A stretch of DNA of 64,000 bases. Origin: Misgurnus anguillicaudatus. Taxonomy: Eukaryota; Chordata; Actinopteri; Cypriniformes; Cobitidae. A program made the position numbers and the translations under genes. Location: the NCBI RefSeq assembly GCF_027580225.2, contig NC_073340.2:32066501-32130500 (forward strand), written 5' to 3'. The notes beneath the pieces were generated by a model. It was not told the origin of the DNA. It searched no databases and saw nothing but the letters and a program-made list of their open reading frames with translations. Shown here piece after piece: positions 60,617 to 64,000 of the stretch (position 1 is its first letter; each line of letters opens with the position of its first letter).

Positions 60617-61305
60617 CTGAGGCTGTTTACATCTGGTATTAAGATGCGTTTTCGTCGATCGGATCACAAGTGGACGAGAGAGACACATTCACGCTTACAC
60701 CTGGTATTAAAATCCGTCTCTTTTGTCCACTTTCGACCACTTCTGTCCTGATTACTTTGAGGGGGTGGTCTGTGGGCGAGTCCCTCTGCTTTTATTTAAA
60801 CACGAGTGGGAGAAATGTTGCGTTTAAAATTGACGCCAACTAATATTATGTCAAAATCCGCTGCTTGTGTTGTTAGTTATTATGCTACACAGTGTTTTGT
60901 ACTTGTATACGTAAGATGTTTCTCTGATATTTCAGCGCAATTGATGAAATAAGCTTGCGCAACTTTCGCAAAATTAAACAAATGAAATACGCTGAGAGCA
61001 GCTGCTTTGGTTTTATCAATGAAAGCCTAAAGATAGCGCTGTACACTGTGTGTGCGCTAGAAATCAGAAACTATGTAAAACATTGTGCTCGGTACATCAT
61101 TTTAAATAAATAGGCGGCAAGTAGGCAATCTTTTTGGCTGCTCGGACAGATTCGACCACATGCGTGTTTACACCACAAAAGCAATCCGGATGATCTTTCG
61201 ACTATCTCTGAATGGTAAAAAGTGGACAAGCTCAAAACATTTTCAACAGTTTTCACCCGTCTATTTATGAAAACACATCTTAATACCAGATGTAAAAAGC
61301 CTCAG
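60617..61305. mobile_element. DNA element with ~28-bp inverted ends (ctgaggct..)
   Basis: CTGAGGCTGTTTACATCTGG mirrors ccagatgtaaaaagcctcag, continuing as tattaagatg/catcttaata. Next to the left end a second copy of cacctggtattaaaa (60698) occurs. 689 bp, no transposase. Confidence 0.8.
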
Positions 61306-61952
61306 TGTTTTACATATTTGAAATGGAAATTACGCCAGCTAACATTAGATCCTGCAGAAATAACGTTAACAACAGTAGCATACATGATACACAATGATGA
61401 CCTATTTTGGAACCAAATGGGTGAATTTTGCAGAAAGGTGACAAGTTTGCATCCCTGTGACCAACAGCCTCCGCTTCAAAAATAGTTTACATAACTCAAT
61501 AGCTGGGCAACGATGTTTTAAATTCTATGATATATTCTATATTATAGTTTGTTTTAGGCAAACAGAGAAAACATTTAAAACTAAACAAATCTTTAATCTT
61601 TTCAGGAAACTGGAAACTGTTTTGTAAGTATGCCCATGGGTGTGCACACTAAGCAAAGGAGCAGTCTTTTCCATCAACTGATTGGTGTTACAAAATTCTC
61701 GGAAATCATTAAAATTCAGTCAATATTGAAAGATATTGTCTGTCATCTGTAAAAAAAAAACTCAAGCTTCAGAGAAGAAAAATCTGCATATCAATTACTT
61801 TTGACTTTCAACAAAATTAGTAATGTAGTTAAGTAAAAAGCAAGATATTTGTCTTTCAAATGTAGTGAAGTAAGGTGGGTGTGTACACCAAAGCATTTAA
61901 ACACGGGAGAAAACGGCAGGCGGATGCCAAGTGGCCGCTTGCCAGCATTTGT
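61306..61952. other. Intergenic, no gene recognised
   Basis: Single-copy-looking, A/T-rich. The 87-codon frame at 61222-61485 overlaps the element end and has no known domain. Confidence 0.4.
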
Positions 61953-62455
61953 ACCATAGACTGTAAAAAAAGATGGACGACGCCCGTTCGCTCTCTTCCA
62001 TTGGTGAAAAGTGAAGCCATCAGTGTCCTGAAACGACGCTGACATCTTGGGTCTTGGGTCTGCGCAGTAGCGATTTCGGGACCAGTCCTGCGCAGTAGTG
62101 ACCAGGAAGTAAAGCCGCGAAAGCAAAGCCCTGCCTCGCTCTCGCAGAATGCACATATCACAGCTGTCAATCACGACGTGACACCACCGTTTTAATAGCA
62201 TTAAATAACTAACTAAAGACAAACTTATTTTACAAATTTTACAAACAAACACTTGATAAAAACTACAGTAAATGAAAAATGCTTCGGAAAAAAAAGTGTA
62301 ATTAAATTGTTTATTTGGTCTCAAGTCCTATTGAATAACATGGGGAGGTGGGGTTTATGACCTACAGTATACTGGGACCAGTCACTGGGGGCGATTGAGA
62401 CGTTTTGGCCTCACTTTTTAGGGATTGTGCGGCACGCTTGGTTTGTACAATGTGC
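61953..62455. mobile_element. Interspersed repeat (ccatagactgtaaaaaaagatgg type)
   Basis: Starts ccatagactgtaaaaaaaga tggacgacg and ends around ggcctcactttttagggatt gtgcggcacgcttgg, a layout familiar from cyprinid genomes. The two long minus-strand frames (177 and 104 codons) lie within it and have no recognised domain. Confidence 0.6.
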
Positions 62456-63276
62456 CAGTTAATTGTGGTATTTGTTCCGCCCCTCCTCCACTGTGATTGG
62501 ACAACGAAAGTGACTTGAGCTGAACGTTTTGCCCAAAGTTAAACATTTTTCAACTCTTGGCGCTCAATGCTGAGTGCGGAAAAAATGCAGAGCACCGGCG
62601 TTTAGCGTGGAAAAAAACACGGCATTCCCATGCCTGTCAAGTTTTGGATTTGAAAATAAGGGAAATTTTCTGGCGCCCACCCGGAGCAGTCTCACCACCC
62701 CAGCCATCTCCAGTATCCCTTGCATTTTAAGACAGGTGTTATAGCCTAAATTTCAACACAAAAGGGTATATATGAAGAGCATTTATTTTAAGGCTTATTT
62801 GCATATTTTCTGTTCATTATACATACTATTGCTTTTCTTTTACAGTTTTTCAATTGCTTTTCTTTACTCTTTTATTGGCACACAGCATTGTTTCATTTAT
62901 AAAACCATGCGTAGGATCCTTAATAAAATTCTACGTTTGCACAAAAGCCAAAAATGGCATATGCTAAAAAATATTAAGACTTAAAAAAATAAAGCAATGT
63001 TCCCTTTTTAAATCACAGATCACCTGCAAGTGTGCGTACATAAATTGTCCTCAGATTCCACCCTGCAAGCCCATTCTCCCATCAAGTTTGTTTTTTATAG
63101 ATCACAACCTTTGCTTGGGAACTGGCGTACACACGTTTCCAGACCCATTGTCACGAATGCTGACATCGCCTGGGCATGTTTTTGTGCCTCTAGCCCGCAG
63201 ATTTCTCATGCTGACATACATTGTTCCTTCCCCCGTGTGAGATGCTAAAGTCGCAGTTACAAGACTTACAAAACAT
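62456..63276. other. Intergenic, no gene recognised
   Basis: Mixed sequence with a GC-richer part at 62456-62720. No repeat family seen elsewhere in the window and no gene. Confidence 0.4.
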
Positions 63277-63284
63277 GTGACGGT

Positions 63285-63962
63285 TAGTGGTGTGTCGTTC
63301 GTGAACGATTCGTTCATTTTGAACGAATCTTTAATATGACTCGGGACTACCGAGTTGTCTCAGAGAGTGATTCGTTCATTTTGTGTTGACCGCGCATGCG
63401 CATTGCGCAACATATGGGATCTGAATCTGAAACAGAAATTATTAGTTCATCATTCTCTTGAGTCTCGAGTTCGGGACAGGTTTAAGTCTTTTGTTCTTCC
63501 TGTCAGTCCCATAGAGGCTATGCTACCAGTACCGGAAAGAGAAATGATTAGTTCACCCTTCGAGTTGGGGTTCGGTCGGGTCCGATCTTTCTTTCTTGAA
63601 TAAGATGGAACTTTTATTTTTCAATAAAAGTGATAATGTGATAAATATGAAGTTCAGTTTCTTATAATTTGGCTTTGGCTGCATTACCCTGACTTGTACA
63701 CGAGGACTGACTTAGGAGGTAAGCTAATCATTTCTATCTCTTGTACAGGTTTCAGAGCTTGTGTCAAGAAATAAGGATTTTTATTTCTTATAACTTGTTA
63801 GAAATGTCATAATTGTTTGCATGAGTGGTTATTTTGGGGTAATTTGTGAAATTATAGGTAATCATATTTTAAATGAACGAAAATAACGAAATGACTCATT
63901 CATTTTGATGAACGAGATTCAAAGACCCGAATCAGAAAAATGATCCGAACTTCCCATTACTA
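63285..63962. mobile_element. hAT-like element, 678 bp, perfect 8-bp duplication GTGACGGT
   Basis: GTGACGGT at 63277-63284 and 63963-63970. Ends TAGTGGTGTG... and ...CCCATTACTA give a short TAGTRRTG-type inverted terminus. Near the ends are gaacga words (gttcgtgaacgattcgttc; gatgaacgagattc). An 82-codon frame (63355) is open but has no known domain. Confidence 0.9.
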
Positions 63963-64000
63963 GTGACGGTCTCATTCTAGGGTAAAAAACATATCTGGTT

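Noticed and set aside
61791..62324. 177-codon minus-strand frame and overlapping 104-codon frame
   Set aside because: Both lie mostly within an interspersed repeat and show no recognisable domain.

Overview
The window reads as vertebrate, most likely cyprinid-type teleost, nuclear DNA. It is AT-rich, has a gene with introns, a long pyrimidine-rich tetranucleotide array, and a dense load of short inverted-repeat (non-autonomous) DNA transposons of the kind abundant in zebrafish and carps. The fish assignment is inferred from the repeat repertoire and the cadherin sequence; no species is claimed.

Only one protein-coding gene is supported: the 3' end of a type II classical cadherin on the + strand, closest by eye to the cadherin-12/cadherin-18 group. 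Its penultimate exon (6067-6318) carries the end of EC5 and most of the transmembrane helix. After an 8.7-kb intron, the terminal exon (15031-15548) carries the rest of the helix and the whole catenin-binding tail. The 3' UTR follows, with poly(A) signals near 15582 and 16263. The first 6 kb is upstream intron; earlier exons lie outside the window.

The 8.7-kb intron holds several nested DNA elements and, at 12.6-14.6 kb, a ~2-kb (TCTG/TCTA/TCCG/TCCA)n array with higher-order structure. From about 16.3 kb to the end no further gene is supported. This 48-kb stretch looks like a gene-poor flank built of nested mobile elements separated by single-copy-looking segments.

Several element boundaries can be fixed from target-site duplications readable in the sequence. 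These include hAT-like elements with perfect 8-bp duplications (36857-37781, 44775-46135, 59223-59504, 63285-63962), an 8-bp-duplicating foldback family (7397-7933, 55585-56094), TTAA-flanked foldbacks (19362-20086, 9567-10438 and a four- to five-copy family beginning CTCTTTC), and TA-flanked palindromic elements (33967-34410, 34504-34906, 40922-41082). A ~2.1-kb element at 35759-37869 has inverted ends and carries rearranged copies of a THAP zinc-finger start; a hAT element containing a tRNA-like stretch is inserted in it. No new system of cooperating genes was found. The points of interest are the element architectures, the HOR-like microsatellite array and a few candidate conserved noncoding blocks.
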